From an uncultured Stenotrophomonas sp. (GTDB lineage: Bacteria; Pseudomonadota; Gammaproteobacteria; Xanthomonadales; Xanthomonadaceae), in the NCBI RefSeq assembly GCF_945952405.1, contig NZ_CAMFIA010000004.1, positions 62,001 through 126,000 of the forward strand: a stretch of 64,000 nt of DNA. Direction: 5' to 3'. Both the position numbers and the translations under genes were made by a program. Below the pieces are notes generated by a model. That model did not search any database and was not told the origin of the DNA. It saw nothing but the letters and a program-made list of their open reading frames with translations. This document shows positions 44,418 to 52,949 of this stretch, piece after piece (positions within the stretch are counted from its first letter, which is position 1; the number at the start of each line of letters is the position of its first letter).

Positions 44418-45668
44418 TCAGCCGGTCGCCATCCACTTCAGGATCAGGCCGGTCACGTAGGCAAGCCCGGTGCCGGTGGCATACCCCACCGTGCCCAGCA
44501 GCACGCCGACCGGGGCCAGCGTCGGATGGAAGGCCGCAGCCACCACCGGCGCCGAAGCCGCTGCACCGATGTTGCCCTGCGAACCGATCGCGAAGAAGAA
44601 CAGCGGCGCGCGCACCAGCTTGGCCACGCCCCACAGCACCAGCACGTGCGTGGCCATCCAGATCGCACCGAGCAGGAACAGCCACGGACGATCCAGCAGC
44701 GACAGCAAGTTCATCTGCATGCCGATGCAGGCGATCAGGAAGTACAGGAACACCGTGCCCAGCCGCGAAGCGCCGGCGGCTTCCAGCCGGCGTGCGCGGG
44801 TGAAGCTCAGGCCCAGGCCCATCGCGGTGGACAGCAGGATCACCCACACGAACTGGCTGTCCAGGCTGAACTGGCTGGCCCAGCTGACATGCGCCTTGAA
44901 CCAGCCCGACAACGGCGCGGCGATCGCATGCGCCAGGCCGACGCCGCCCAGTGCCACGCCCACGATCACCATCAGGTCGGTCATGCTGGGAATGCGCGCG
45001 TTCTGCGCCTCATAGGCGCTGATCCGCGCCTTCATCTCGTCGATGGCACGGGTATCGGCACCGTTGCGGGTATCGATCTGCTGCGCGCGGTTGGCCAGGA
45101 ACAGCAGGATCGCCATCCAAAGGCTGGCACAGGCCACGTCAACCACCGCGAACTGGCCGAAGGTGGTGGCATCGGTACCGAACACTTCGCGCATGGCTAC
45201 CATGTTCGCGCCACCGCCGATCCAGCTGCCGGCCAGTGCGGCCATGCCGGCCCAGGTATCGCCGGCCACCGTCTCCGGATGGATCAGCTTCATCAGCTGG
45301 AACGAGACGATGGCACCGAGCATGATGCCGGCGGTGCCGGCACAGAACACCAGCAGCAGCTTCGGACCCAGCTTGATCACGCCCTTCAGGTCGATCGAGA
45401 GGGTCAGCAGCACCAGTGCGGCCGGCAGCAGCACATCACGCGCGACCGGGTTGTACAGCGAAGTGTTGTGGCCATCGATGACACCGGCGGTGTTGTAGAT
45501 GGCGGGGATGAAGTAGCACAGCAGAAGCGCCGGCACCCAGGCGAAGATCTTCTTCAGCAGGGGGGTCGGGCCACTGGCGGCCCAGAAGATCAGGGCCAGG
45601 GTGGCGGCAATCAGGCCCAGTCCAACGACGTCGTTGCTGATCAGGGCGGTAGCGGGTTCGGTCGGCAT
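44418..45668 (-). CDS. DUF819 family membrane protein
   Basis: 416 residues with about ten membrane segments. Family hallmarks are AALAGSWIGGGANMVAMREVFG in the middle and FFFAIGSQGNIGAAASAPVVAAAF near the end, arranged like a two-fold repeat transporter. DUF819 members (e.g. YjcL) have no proven substrate; the fold is related to Na+/carboxylate-type secondary carriers. The ATG at 45668 has AGAGGA upstream; the reading frame is open further but without membrane character. Confidence 0.85.
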   Translation of the reverse strand: MPTEPATALISNDVVGLGLIAATLALIFWAASGPTPLLKKIFAWVPALLLCYFIPAIYNTAGVIDGHNTSLYNPVARDVLLPAALVLLTLSIDLKGVIKLGPKLLLVFCAGTAGIMLGAIVSFQLMKLIHPETVAGDTWAGMAALAGSWIGGGANMVAMREVFGTDATTFGQFAVVDVACASLWMAILLFLANRAQQIDTRNGADTRAIDEMKARISAYEAQNARIPSMTDLMVIVGVALGGVGLAHAIAAPLSGWFKAHVSWASQFSLDSQFVWVILLSTAMGLGLSFTRARRLEAAGASRLGTVFLYFLIACIGMQMNLLSLLDRPWLFLLGAIWMATHVLVLWGVAKLVRAPLFFFAIGSQGNIGAAASAPVVAAAFHPTLAPVGVLLGTVGYATGTGLAYVTGLILKWMATG

Positions 45669-45825
45669 GGGATCCTCTGTCGATCGAAAGAGCGGGAAAA
45701 AAAAGCGCCGCATGAAGCGGCGCAGGTCGAGATTAACACCGTCTTCACGCTGGGTCATGCTGCGCTGCTTGCCGCGCTCCCCGGCATTGACGACTATTGC
45801 CGCATCGCCGTTGCGGAGCAGGCCC

Positions 45826-46215
45826 ATGCAGCTGGGTGCGTTCTCGGTCAGCCTGTCCGTGAAGGATCTGGCCGCCTCGCGTGCGTTCTACGAAGCCCTG
45901 GGGTTCTCGGTCAGCGGTGGCGATCCCACCCGGAACTGGCTGGTGATGCGGAGCAACGGCACGGTGATCGGGCTGTTCCAGGGCATGTTCGAGGGCAACC
46001 TGCTGACCTTCAACCCCGGCTGGGACCAGCACAAGCAGGAGCTGTCCCATTTCCAGGACGTGCGCGAGGTGCAGGCCGAGCTGGATGCCAAGGGCATTGA
46101 ACTGGCCGTGCGGACCGATCCCGATGGCCAGGGTACCGGCTACCTGCAGCTGGCCGATCCTGACGGCAACGTGATCCTGATCGACCAGCACGTGGCGCGA
46201 GCGGCGGGTACCTAG
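45826..46215 (+). CDS. VOC (glyoxalase/bleomycin resistance) family protein
   Basis: 129 residues, one vicinal-oxygen-chelate domain made of two beta-alpha-beta3 modules: SVSLSVKDLAASRAFYEALGF and GYLQLADPDGNVILIDQ. Possible metal ligands are few and scattered, so the substrate is unknown. The stop TAG is followed at once by a repeat array. Probably cytoplasmic. Confidence 0.85.
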   Translation: MQLGAFSVSLSVKDLAASRAFYEALGFSVSGGDPTRNWLVMRSNGTVIGLFQGMFEGNLLTFNPGWDQHKQELSHFQDVREVQAELDAKGIELAVRTDPDGQGTGYLQLADPDGNVILIDQHVARAAGT

Positions 46216-46290
46216 TTGCCGGCCAGCGGCCGGCACTACCGGGTTGGTCGCCAGCGGCCGGCACTACCGGGTTGGCGGCCGGCACTACCG
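46216..46290 (-). repeat. Tandem array of three SMAG (GTAG) units
   Basis: Three copies of the GTAG-headed unit (GTAGTGCCGGCCGC type on the minus strand), the first complete (46218-46239) and two truncated, separated by CCAACCCG. The array fills the whole gap between convergent genes; the GTAG of the last copy supplies the kinase stop codon. Confidence 0.75.
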
Positions 46291-47577
46291 TGAGGTTGGA
46301 CGCGAGGCACCAAAGTCCAGCGTGGCGCGTGTTCCGCGCGGCTCGCACGGATCCAGCTGCAGGGTCCAGCCCAGGTGCTCGCACAGCCGCGCGATCAGGT
46401 CCAGGCCGATGCCGCCGCCACGGTCGGCGCGCTCGCCACGGGCCATGCGCGCATGGATCGCGGCGATTTCTTCCGGGCTCATGCCATGCCCCGGATCCTG
46501 CAGGGTCAGCACCGCCGACGCGCTCAGGCGCAGCTCGATGTGGCCACGCCCACTGTTTTCGATGGCATTGCGCAGCAGGTTGCCGATCGCCGCCTGCACC
46601 ACCGCCAGCGGCGCGACGATGTCCACCGGTGCCGCCTGCACGCCGATGCTCAGGTCCTTGTCGCCCAGCAGGTGGCGGTGGTCATCCACGATCTCCGGCA
46701 GCAGCTGGTCCAGCGCGATGCGCTCGGCACGTGCGGCCAATCGCGCCGGATCACGGGCCAGCACCAGCAGCAGTTCGATCAGCTGCTCCACACTCTGCGC
46801 CGTGCGCAGCACCCGCTGCATCTGCTGGCGCGCGCGGTCGGGCAGGCCCGGCTGCTCCAGCGCCAGTTCGGCGGCACCGGTCATCACCGCGATCGGCGTG
46901 CGCAGTTCGTGGCTGGCCGTGCTGATGAAGACCCGTTCGCGTTCGACGAACTGCTCGTTGCGGTCCAGGTAGTCGTTCAACGCGTCGGCGATGGTATGCA
47001 GCTCGGAACTGCCACGCGGGTCGACCTCGATGCGCTGGCCCTGCACGCCCGGCCGCAGCGCGGCGATGTGCTGCGCCAGCAAGGTCAACGGGCGCACCAT
47101 CCGTTCCATGCCGAACGAGGCCATCAGCACGGTGACGAAGATCATGATCACCCCGGCCAGCATCACCCAGCGCGTGGCGAACTGTTCAAGGTCATGGAAA
47201 TCGGAGATGTCCAGCGCCAGCGCCAGCCGCCCCATCGAGCCGGTATCGCGGACCATCACCGCGGTCTGCCGCCCCTTGATCGGGATGCCGTCATGCAGCC
47301 CGGGGTGCAGCGTACGCACGCTGTCCGGCATGTTGCCTTCGTCGAAGCGGAACAGGCTGAGCGTGTCCGAGTCCTGCCAGCGATAGTGCGGCTCGTGCTC
47401 GGTATGCTCGACGATGCTGTCCAGTTCGGAATTGAGCAGCGCGCGCCAGGCCGCATGCTCGGCGTGCTCGTGCACGTAGTTGCCGACGCTGAACACCGCG
47501 ATCGACAGCAGTGCCAGGTAGCCCAGCAACCACCACACCACCCGCCGGTACAACGGCCCCGGCTTACGCGCCTTCAT
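46285..47577 (-). CDS. Sensor histidine kinase of the envelope-modification locus
   Basis: 430 residues. Membrane segments at 14-33 and 137-156 frame a periplasmic sensor of about 100 residues, whose first part is rich in His and Glu (HEHAEHAAW at 36-44; EHTEHEPHYRW at 57-67), suggestive of metal binding. HAMP is followed by phospho-acceptor His223 (STASHELRTP) and the ATPase domain (NLLRNAIENS; DPGHGMS; GGGIGLDLIARL). Its ATG lies 14 bases inside the response regulator gene, so the two are one operon. By neighbourhood it resembles ColS/PmrB-type kinases. The stop codon TAG is part of a GTAG repeat. Confidence 0.88.
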   Translation of the reverse strand: MKARKPGPLYRRVVWWLLGYLALLSIAVFSVGNYVHEHAEHAAWRALLNSELDSIVEHTEHEPHYRWQDSDTLSLFRFDEGNMPDSVRTLHPGLHDGIPIKGRQTAVMVRDTGSMGRLALALDISDFHDLEQFATRWVMLAGVIMIFVTVLMASFGMERMVRPLTLLAQHIAALRPGVQGQRIEVDPRGSSELHTIADALNDYLDRNEQFVERERVFISTASHELRTPIAVMTGAAELALEQPGLPDRARQQMQRVLRTAQSVEQLIELLLVLARDPARLAARAERIALDQLLPEIVDDHRHLLGDKDLSIGVQAAPVDIVAPLAVVQAAIGNLLRNAIENSGRGHIELRLSASAVLTLQDPGHGMSPEEIAAIHARMARGERADRGGGIGLDLIARLCEHLGWTLQLDPCEPRGTRATLDFGASRPTSR

Positions 47578-48277
47578 CGTCTTCCCTGCCGGCCTCGGCG
47601 GCCGTGGTCACGGCCAGCCGGTAGCCGACCCGCGGCAGGGTGTGGATCAGTTTCGCGGCGAACGGGCCATCGACACTGCGGCGCAGCTCGTAGACATGCG
47701 AGCGCAGCAGGTCGCCGTCCGGCGGCTCGTCACCCCACAGCGCGAATTCCAGCTGCTGGCGGGTGACCGCGCCCGGGCTTGCACGCATCAGCACTTCCAG
47801 CAGCTTGCGGCAGGCCGGGTACAGGTGCAGCACCTGGTTGCCGCGCTGCGCCTCCAGGGTCGCCAGGTCCAGCACCAGGTCGCCGACCTGCAGGCGCTTG
47901 CGCGGGTTGCGGCCCTGTGCGCGCAGCAGCAGCGCTTCCAGCCGCACTTCCAGCTCGGGAAGCGCGAACGGCTTGGTCAGGTAGTCATCGGCACCGGCGC
48001 GGAAGCCGGCGATCTTGTCCGGCAACTCGTCGCGCGCGGTCAGCATGATCACCGGTACCTCCGAGGCATGTTCGGCACGCAGCCGGCGCAGCACCTCCGG
48101 GCCTTCCATGCGCGGCAGCATCCAGTCCAGGATCACCGCATCGTAGGGGTGGCTTCCGGCCAGGTGCAGTCCGGTGATGCCATCCGGAGCCACGTCAAGC
48201 ACATGCCCGCGCGACTCGAAATAGTCGAACAGGTTGGCCACCAGCTGGCGGTTGTCCTCGATCACCAACAGACGCAT
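47564..48277 (-). CDS. OmpR/PmrA-family response regulator
   Basis: 237 residues. Receiver: acidic pair IEDN, phospho-acceptor Asp51 (VILDWMLPRMEG), Lys102 (LTKPFALPELE). The C-terminal winged helix follows (LHLYPACRKLLEVLMRASPGAVTRQQLEFALWG; HVYELRRSVD). The ATG at 48277 opens MRLLVIEDN; no strong ribosome binding site is seen. It is divergent from the GT39-PAP2-eptA genes (103-base gap), its likely targets. Confidence 0.88.
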   Translation of the reverse strand: MRLLVIEDNRQLVANLFDYFESRGHVLDVAPDGITGLHLAGSHPYDAVILDWMLPRMEGPEVLRRLRAEHASEVPVIMLTARDELPDKIAGFRAGADDYLTKPFALPELEVRLEALLLRAQGRNPRKRLQVGDLVLDLATLEAQRGNQVLHLYPACRKLLEVLMRASPGAVTRQQLEFALWGDEPPDGDLLRSHVYELRRSVDGPFAAKLIHTLPRVGYRLAVTTAAEAGREDDEGA

Positions 48278-48380
48278 GCACGCAACATCCACGGAAGTTC
48301 GTACCATGGTAGCGCTGCCCATGTCGGAATGCGGTCGCCCTGGCCACCTCTGACGCTTTTCCCACCCCTGCCACCTCAGA
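48278..48380. promoter_or_regulatory. Divergent promoter region, regulator versus GT39
   Basis: 103 bases must hold the promoters for both directions. The only symmetric sequence I see is the palindrome TACCATGGTA at 48302-48311. No clear -10/-35 or tandem PmrA/ColR box stands out. Confidence 0.35.
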
Positions 48381-50111
48381 ATGGCCGTTTTGCTCCCGGA
48401 GCCTGCCGTGCCCGTAGCCCTGCCCCGCCGTTGGCACCTGCCCCTGTTGTGGCTGCTGATCATTGCTGCGCTGGCCGCCGGTATCGGCCTTCGGCAGCCG
48501 CAGCCGCCGGACGAGCCGCGCTTCGTGCTTGCCGCCCGGACCATGGTCGAGAGCGGGCAATGGCTGCTGCCGCACCGGGGCGTGGAGCTGTACGCAGAGA
48601 AGCCGCCGGTGTTCATGTGGCTGCAGGCAGCCGCCTACGAGATTGTCGGCAGCTGGCAGTGGTCGTTCCTGTTGCCGTCGCTGCTTGGCGCCCTGCTCAG
48701 CCTGTGGCTGGTGTCGGATCTGGCGCGGCGGCTGTGGTCGCCACGACATTCCGTCTACGCCCTGGCCGCGCTGTTCTGCACCCTGCAGTTCGGGCTGATG
48801 GCCAAGCGCGCGCAGATCGACATGGTGCTGGTGGGGATGACCACCGTGGCCCTGTGGGGGCTGTTGCGCCACCTGTGCGAACGCCGCAACCTGCCCGCAC
48901 TGTGGCTGGCCGGTTTCGCCGCCGGCGTCGGCACGGTGACCAAGGGCGTGGGCTTCCTGCCGCTGCTGATGGTGCTGCCCTGGTTCGGCTGGTGGCTGTA
49001 CCAGCGCCGGCGCGGGCACCAGGTGGAGGGCCCGCACCCGGCAACGCTGCTGTGGCTGATACCCGCCTTCCTGCTGGGCGTAGCGGTCTGGCTGGCGCCG
49101 CTGGGCTGGGCGCTGCTGCATACCCCCAGCGCCGAACTGCAGTCCTACGCGCACGAGCTGCTGTTCAAGCAGACCGGCACCCGCTATGCCAATGCCTGGC
49201 ACCATCGGCAGCCGGTCTGGTACTACCTGCAGGTGATCCTCACCCTGTGGCTGCCGGGCAGCCTGCTGCTGCCGATGCTGTTCAAGCCGTGGTGGCGCCG
49301 CCTGCGCCGGGGCGATCGCCGGCAATGGCTGCTGCTGGGCTGGGCGTTGCTGGTGCTGGTGTTCTTCAGTGCCAGCCCGGGCAAGCGCGAGGTGTACCTG
49401 CTGCCGATGCTGCCGGCGATGGCGCTGGCCGTCGCCCCGCTGCTGCCGGGGCTGCTGCGCCGGCTGTGCGTGCGCCGCTACCTGTTCGGCTACAGCGTGG
49501 TGCTGATGCTGGCCACCGGCGTGCTCGGGGTGATGCTGATGACCGAACACCCGTGGGCCGTGGCGCAGCTGCAACGCCGGGCCATGCCCGACACCCTGCT
49601 ACCGGTGCTCGGCGACGGCCTGCTGACCTTCGCCATCGCCCTGGCCACGCTGATCGTATGGCTGCGGGTACGCCGCGCCGCAACATTGGTGCTGCTGACC
49701 CACGGCATGCTGTGGATGCTGTACGGCCTGGTGCTGATTCCGGCACTGGATCCCTATGCCTCGGCCTCGGCGCTGATGCGCCGGGTCGGCGCGCGGATCG
49801 GCCCCGATGCCGAACTGGCCCTGGTCGCCTGGCGTGAGCAGAACCTGCTGCAGGCCGACCGGCCGGTGCGCGAGTTCGGCTTCAAGCGGCCCTGGGCCGA
49901 GCAATGGCATGACGCCGGCCCGTGGCTGGCCGAGGCGCCGGACAAGCGCTGGCTGCTGGTGCTGGACGATGCGATGAGCCCGTGCGTGGACCCGGCCAAG
50001 GTGATCGACATCGGCGTTGCCAACCGCAACCGTTGGCAACTGCTGCCCGGCACCGCATGGGACCCGGAATGCCACGCCGAGCGGACAGGTTCGACCGCTG
50101 AAGAAGACTGA
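48381..50111 (+). CDS. GT39 family glycosyltransferase (ArnT-like)
   Basis: 576 residues with about twelve membrane segments. The first periplasmic loop has the GT39/83 catalytic motif QPPDEPRF and then YAEKPPVFMW; KGVGFLPLL and SPGKREVYLLPMLPA follow. ArnT-like enzymes move a sugar from undecaprenyl phosphate to lipid A; here the sugar is unknown, and protein O-mannosylation-like activity is not excluded. First of three co-oriented genes. An in-frame GTG nine codons later is an alternative start. Confidence 0.85.
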   Translation: MAVLLPEPAVPVALPRRWHLPLLWLLIIAALAAGIGLRQPQPPDEPRFVLAARTMVESGQWLLPHRGVELYAEKPPVFMWLQAAAYEIVGSWQWSFLLPSLLGALLSLWLVSDLARRLWSPRHSVYALAALFCTLQFGLMAKRAQIDMVLVGMTTVALWGLLRHLCERRNLPALWLAGFAAGVGTVTKGVGFLPLLMVLPWFGWWLYQRRRGHQVEGPHPATLLWLIPAFLLGVAVWLAPLGWALLHTPSAELQSYAHELLFKQTGTRYANAWHHRQPVWYYLQVILTLWLPGSLLLPMLFKPWWRRLRRGDRRQWLLLGWALLVLVFFSASPGKREVYLLPMLPAMALAVAPLLPGLLRRLCVRRYLFGYSVVLMLATGVLGVMLMTEHPWAVAQLQRRAMPDTLLPVLGDGLLTFAIALATLIVWLRVRRAATLVLLTHGMLWMLYGLVLIPALDPYASASALMRRVGARIGPDAELALVAWREQNLLQADRPVREFGFKRPWAEQWHDAGPWLAEAPDKRWLLVLDDAMSPCVDPAKVIDIGVANRNRWQLLPGTAWDPECHAERTGSTAEED

Positions 50112-50222
50112 ACGTTGACACGTGCTGGGCAAACATTAACCCGGCACGAACGAGCGTCCGACCCTTCTCCGACATCCAGGTGACGAGCATGACCGCGGAT
50201 TCCCGAACCGCCCCTTCCCAGC

Positions 50223-50975
50223 ATGCCCGTCCAACCCATTGATTCGGTAGCACCGCTTGCTACATCGCCACTGGCGTCAAGATTTGCCGTAACTCACCTC
50301 TGGCTGCCTGTCGCAATCGGACTGCCCGTGTTTACGCTGCTGATGGGTTTCGGCGGCGACCAATGGGTAGCCGACCACCTGTTCCGCCTTGAGGGCGGCC
50401 ACTGGGCGTTGCAGGACGCCTGGGTCACCCGCACCCTGGTGCACAAGGTCGGCAAGTGGCTGAGCACGGCCGCAGCGCTGGTGGCGATCCTGTTGTGCTT
50501 CCACCACTGGCGCCGCGGGCGTGACCGCACCCTGCGCTGGGCGCTGCTCTATGTGGTGATTGCCATGGCGCTGGGTACTGGTGTGATTTCGCTGCTGAAG
50601 TCGCTGGTGCCGATGGAATGCCCCTGGGACCTGCTGCGCTACGGTGGCCACGAGCCCTTCATCGGGCTGTTCACCCTGCGCCCGGCCGGCATGGCCGCAC
50701 AGGCCTGCTTCCCGGCCGGCCACGCCAGCGCCGGCTACGCCTGGCTCTGCCTATACTTCTTCGCACTGCTGTGGCGCCCGTCCTGGCGCTGGGCCGGGCT
50801 GTGGATCGGCCTCGGCGCCGGCCTCGTGTTCGGCATCAGCCAGCAGCTGCGGGGCGCACATTTCCTTTCGCATGACGTCGCCACGGCATTGATCTGTTGG
50901 CTGCTTTCGCTCGGCCTGTATGTCCTGATCCGCCGTCAGCTGGACCGTCCCAACCGCCAGGAGGCAAACGCATGA
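50223..50975 (+). CDS. PAP2 family membrane phosphatase
   Basis: 250 residues, six membrane segments. The acid phosphatase motifs are present as KSLVPMECPW (C1, unusual: Cys-Pro in place of Arg-Pro), PAGHASAGY (C2, Ala for Ser) and RGAHFLSHD (C3). The changes in C1/C2 are typical of the PAP2 group encoded beside EptA genes. Possible substrates are lipid A 1-phosphate, phosphatidylglycerophosphate or undecaprenyl pyrophosphate. Its stop overlaps the eptA ATG (ATGA). Confidence 0.85.
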   Translation: MPVQPIDSVAPLATSPLASRFAVTHLWLPVAIGLPVFTLLMGFGGDQWVADHLFRLEGGHWALQDAWVTRTLVHKVGKWLSTAAALVAILLCFHHWRRGRDRTLRWALLYVVIAMALGTGVISLLKSLVPMECPWDLLRYGGHEPFIGLFTLRPAGMAAQACFPAGHASAGYAWLCLYFFALLWRPSWRWAGLWIGLGAGLVFGISQQLRGAHFLSHDVATALICWLLSLGLYVLIRRQLDRPNRQEANA

Positions 50976-52621
50976 GTGCATCGGTCCAACGCCCCGCCCG
51001 CCTTCCTGCCCTGGCGAGCCTTCGCCGCTGGCGGCCGCAGCTGTCCACCGAAGCACTGATCGCGCTGACCAGCCTGTTCTTCGCGGTGGCCGGCAACGGG
51101 CTGTTCTGGCACAGCGCAATGGCCAGCCATCCGGGCAGCCTGCGCTATGCGCTCTCGCTGCTGCTGCTGTTGCTGGGCGCGCATGGCGTGCTGCTCGGCA
51201 TCCTGGTCTGGCGCTGGAACGCCAAGGTGGTGATCAGCCTGTTGCTGCTGGTGACCGCGTTCGCCGCGCACTACATGAGCCGCTACCACATCTACCTGGA
51301 TGCGGACATGCTGCGCAATGTGCTGGCGACCGATCCCAAGGAAAGCCGCGAGCTGATGACCGTGTCGCTGCTGTGGCCGGTGCTGCTGCTGGCGGTTCTG
51401 CCGATGATCGTGCTGTGGCGGGTGCAGCTGCGCCGCCGCAGCTGGGGCCGCAGCCTGCTGTGGCGCCTCGGCTTCCTGCTGGTGGCGGCGGTGACCGCGG
51501 TCGGCGGCGCGCTGATCTCGTTCCAGGATGTCTCGGCGCTGATGCGCAACCAGCGCGAAGTGCGCTACCTCGCCACCCCGGCCAACGTGCTGCTGGGCCT
51601 GCCGCGTGCACTGCGGGGCGACAATCCGGTGCAGCGCGCGCCGAAGCTGCCGATCGGCACCGACGCCAAGGCGACGCCGCGCGCGCCCACCAGCAAGCCG
51701 CGCCTTCTGGTGATCGTCATGGGCGAGACCGTGCGCGCGCAGAACTGGGGCCTCAACGGTGGCCGCAATACCACGCCGGAACTGGCCCAGGCCAGCGTGG
51801 TCAACTTCCCGGACATGCATTCCTGCGGCACCAGTACCGAGGTTTCGCTGCCGTGCCTGTTCTCGCCGTGGGGCCGTCACGACTATGACGAGAAGAAGAT
51901 CCGCGCGCACCAGTCGCTGCTGCATGTACTGAACCGCGCAGGCATCGCACCGCTGTGGCGCGACAACCAGTCCGGCTGCAAGGGCGTGTGCGAGGACCTG
52001 GAGTTCCAGTCGTTGTCCGATGCGACCACGCCGGGACTGTGTGCCGATGGCCGCTGCATGGATGAGATCCTGCTGCAGGACCTGGCCACCCAGGTGCGTG
52101 CCAAGCCCGGCGACCGCGTGGTGGTGCTGCACCAGCTGGGCAACCACGGCCCGGCCTACTTCGAGCGCTATCCGCCCGCGTTCCGCCGTTTCACCCCGAC
52201 CTGCGATACCCGTGACATCGGCCGCTGCTCGCGCGAAGAGATCACCAACAGCTACGACAATGCCGTGCTGTACACCGATCACTTCCTGAGCAAGACCATC
52301 GGCACGCTGAAGGGCATGCAGGACTACGACACCGCGATGATCTACCTGTCCGACCACGGCGAATCGCTGGGCGAGAAGGGACTGTTCCTGCACGGCGTGC
52401 CCTACGCGATCGCTCCGGCCGAACAGACCCGGGTGCCGATGACGATGTGGTTCTCGCAGGGCTTCGCCAGCAGCCGCGGGCTGGACCTGCAGTGCGTGCG
52501 CAAGCGCTCGGCGGCCTATACCGACCACGACAACCTGTTCCCGTCGGTGCTGGGCCTGATGCAGGTGAAGACCTCGCTGTACGAGCGCGACCGCGACGTG
52601 TTCGCCAACTGCGAGAGTTGA
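50972..52621 (+). CDS. eptA: Lipid A phosphoethanolamine transferase (EptA/MCR family)
   Basis: 549 residues. Five N-terminal membrane segments (about 25-185) are followed by a periplasmic alkaline-phosphatase-fold domain. Zinc and catalytic residues are all present: Glu252 (GETVRAQNWG), nucleophile Thr289 (CGTSTEVSLPC), His392 (GNHGPAYF), Asp461-His462 (SDHGESLGEKG). Disulfide-type Cys pairs are kept. It adds phosphoethanolamine to lipid A, which lowers surface charge and polymyxin binding. The start overlaps the PAP2 gene; GGAGG lies upstream. Confidence 0.92.
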   Translation: MSASVQRPARLPALASLRRWRPQLSTEALIALTSLFFAVAGNGLFWHSAMASHPGSLRYALSLLLLLLGAHGVLLGILVWRWNAKVVISLLLLVTAFAAHYMSRYHIYLDADMLRNVLATDPKESRELMTVSLLWPVLLLAVLPMIVLWRVQLRRRSWGRSLLWRLGFLLVAAVTAVGGALISFQDVSALMRNQREVRYLATPANVLLGLPRALRGDNPVQRAPKLPIGTDAKATPRAPTSKPRLLVIVMGETVRAQNWGLNGGRNTTPELAQASVVNFPDMHSCGTSTEVSLPCLFSPWGRHDYDEKKIRAHQSLLHVLNRAGIAPLWRDNQSGCKGVCEDLEFQSLSDATTPGLCADGRCMDEILLQDLATQVRAKPGDRVVVLHQLGNHGPAYFERYPPAFRRFTPTCDTRDIGRCSREEITNSYDNAVLYTDHFLSKTIGTLKGMQDYDTAMIYLSDHGESLGEKGLFLHGVPYAIAPAEQTRVPMTMWFSQGFASSRGLDLQCVRKRSAAYTDHDNLFPSVLGLMQVKTSLYERDRDVFANCES

Positions 52622-52633
52622 GGGGAAGGTTCG

Positions 52634-52652
52634 GCAGGGCTTGCAGCCCTGC
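52634..52652. repeat. GCAGGGCT hairpin
   Basis: 8-base arms GCAGGGCT/AGCCCTGC around TGC, 12 bases past the eptA stop. Same family as 26934-26954. Confidence 0.6.
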
Positions 52653-52659
52653 ACCCGCG

Positions 52660-52681
52660 GTAGTGCCGGCCGCTGGCCGGC
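52660..52681 (+). repeat. SMAG (GTAG) hairpin element
   Basis: GTAGTGCCGGCCGC followed by TGGCCGGC: GTAG head and 7-base hairpin, the canonical form of the repeat in this window. Confidence 0.75.
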
Positions 52682-52728
52682 AGCCTCGACAGCAACAGCA
52701 ACAGCAGAAGCTGGTTTCCTGCGACCTT

Positions 52729-52769
52729 GGGGTCAGATCCGTTTTCCGAAGGAAAACGGATCTGACCCC
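52729..52769. repeat. Perfect 41-base palindrome, GGGGTCAGATCC family
   Basis: 19-base arms (GGGGTCAGATCCGTTTTCC and its exact complement) around GAA. This is the most intact of the three copies (1667, 23259, 52729). Confidence 0.8.
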
Positions 52770-52949
52770 ATTCTGATGCTCCGACACCGCCCCGCCATCC
52801 CCGGAATACCCGCTCCTGACGTTGCCGTTGCCTGAAGGCTTCGGCAGGTGCAGGGCGCAGCCCTGCCGAACCCGACCGACTTCCGCCACTTGCGGTGACG
52901 GCGACCGCCCACTAGCCTTCGGCCGTCGTTCACCACCCAAGGACCGCCC

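Larger units (their letters stand above)
52622..52949. other. Repeat-filled gap before the M2 peptidase gene
   Basis: 328 bases without a gene. In order it holds a GCAGGGCT hairpin, a SMAG element, a perfect 41-base palindrome, and another diverged GCAGGG hairpin (about 52845-52870). Two small repeats of other families in the window meet here. A promoter for the peptidase gene should lie in 52870-52940, but none is clear. Confidence 0.6.
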
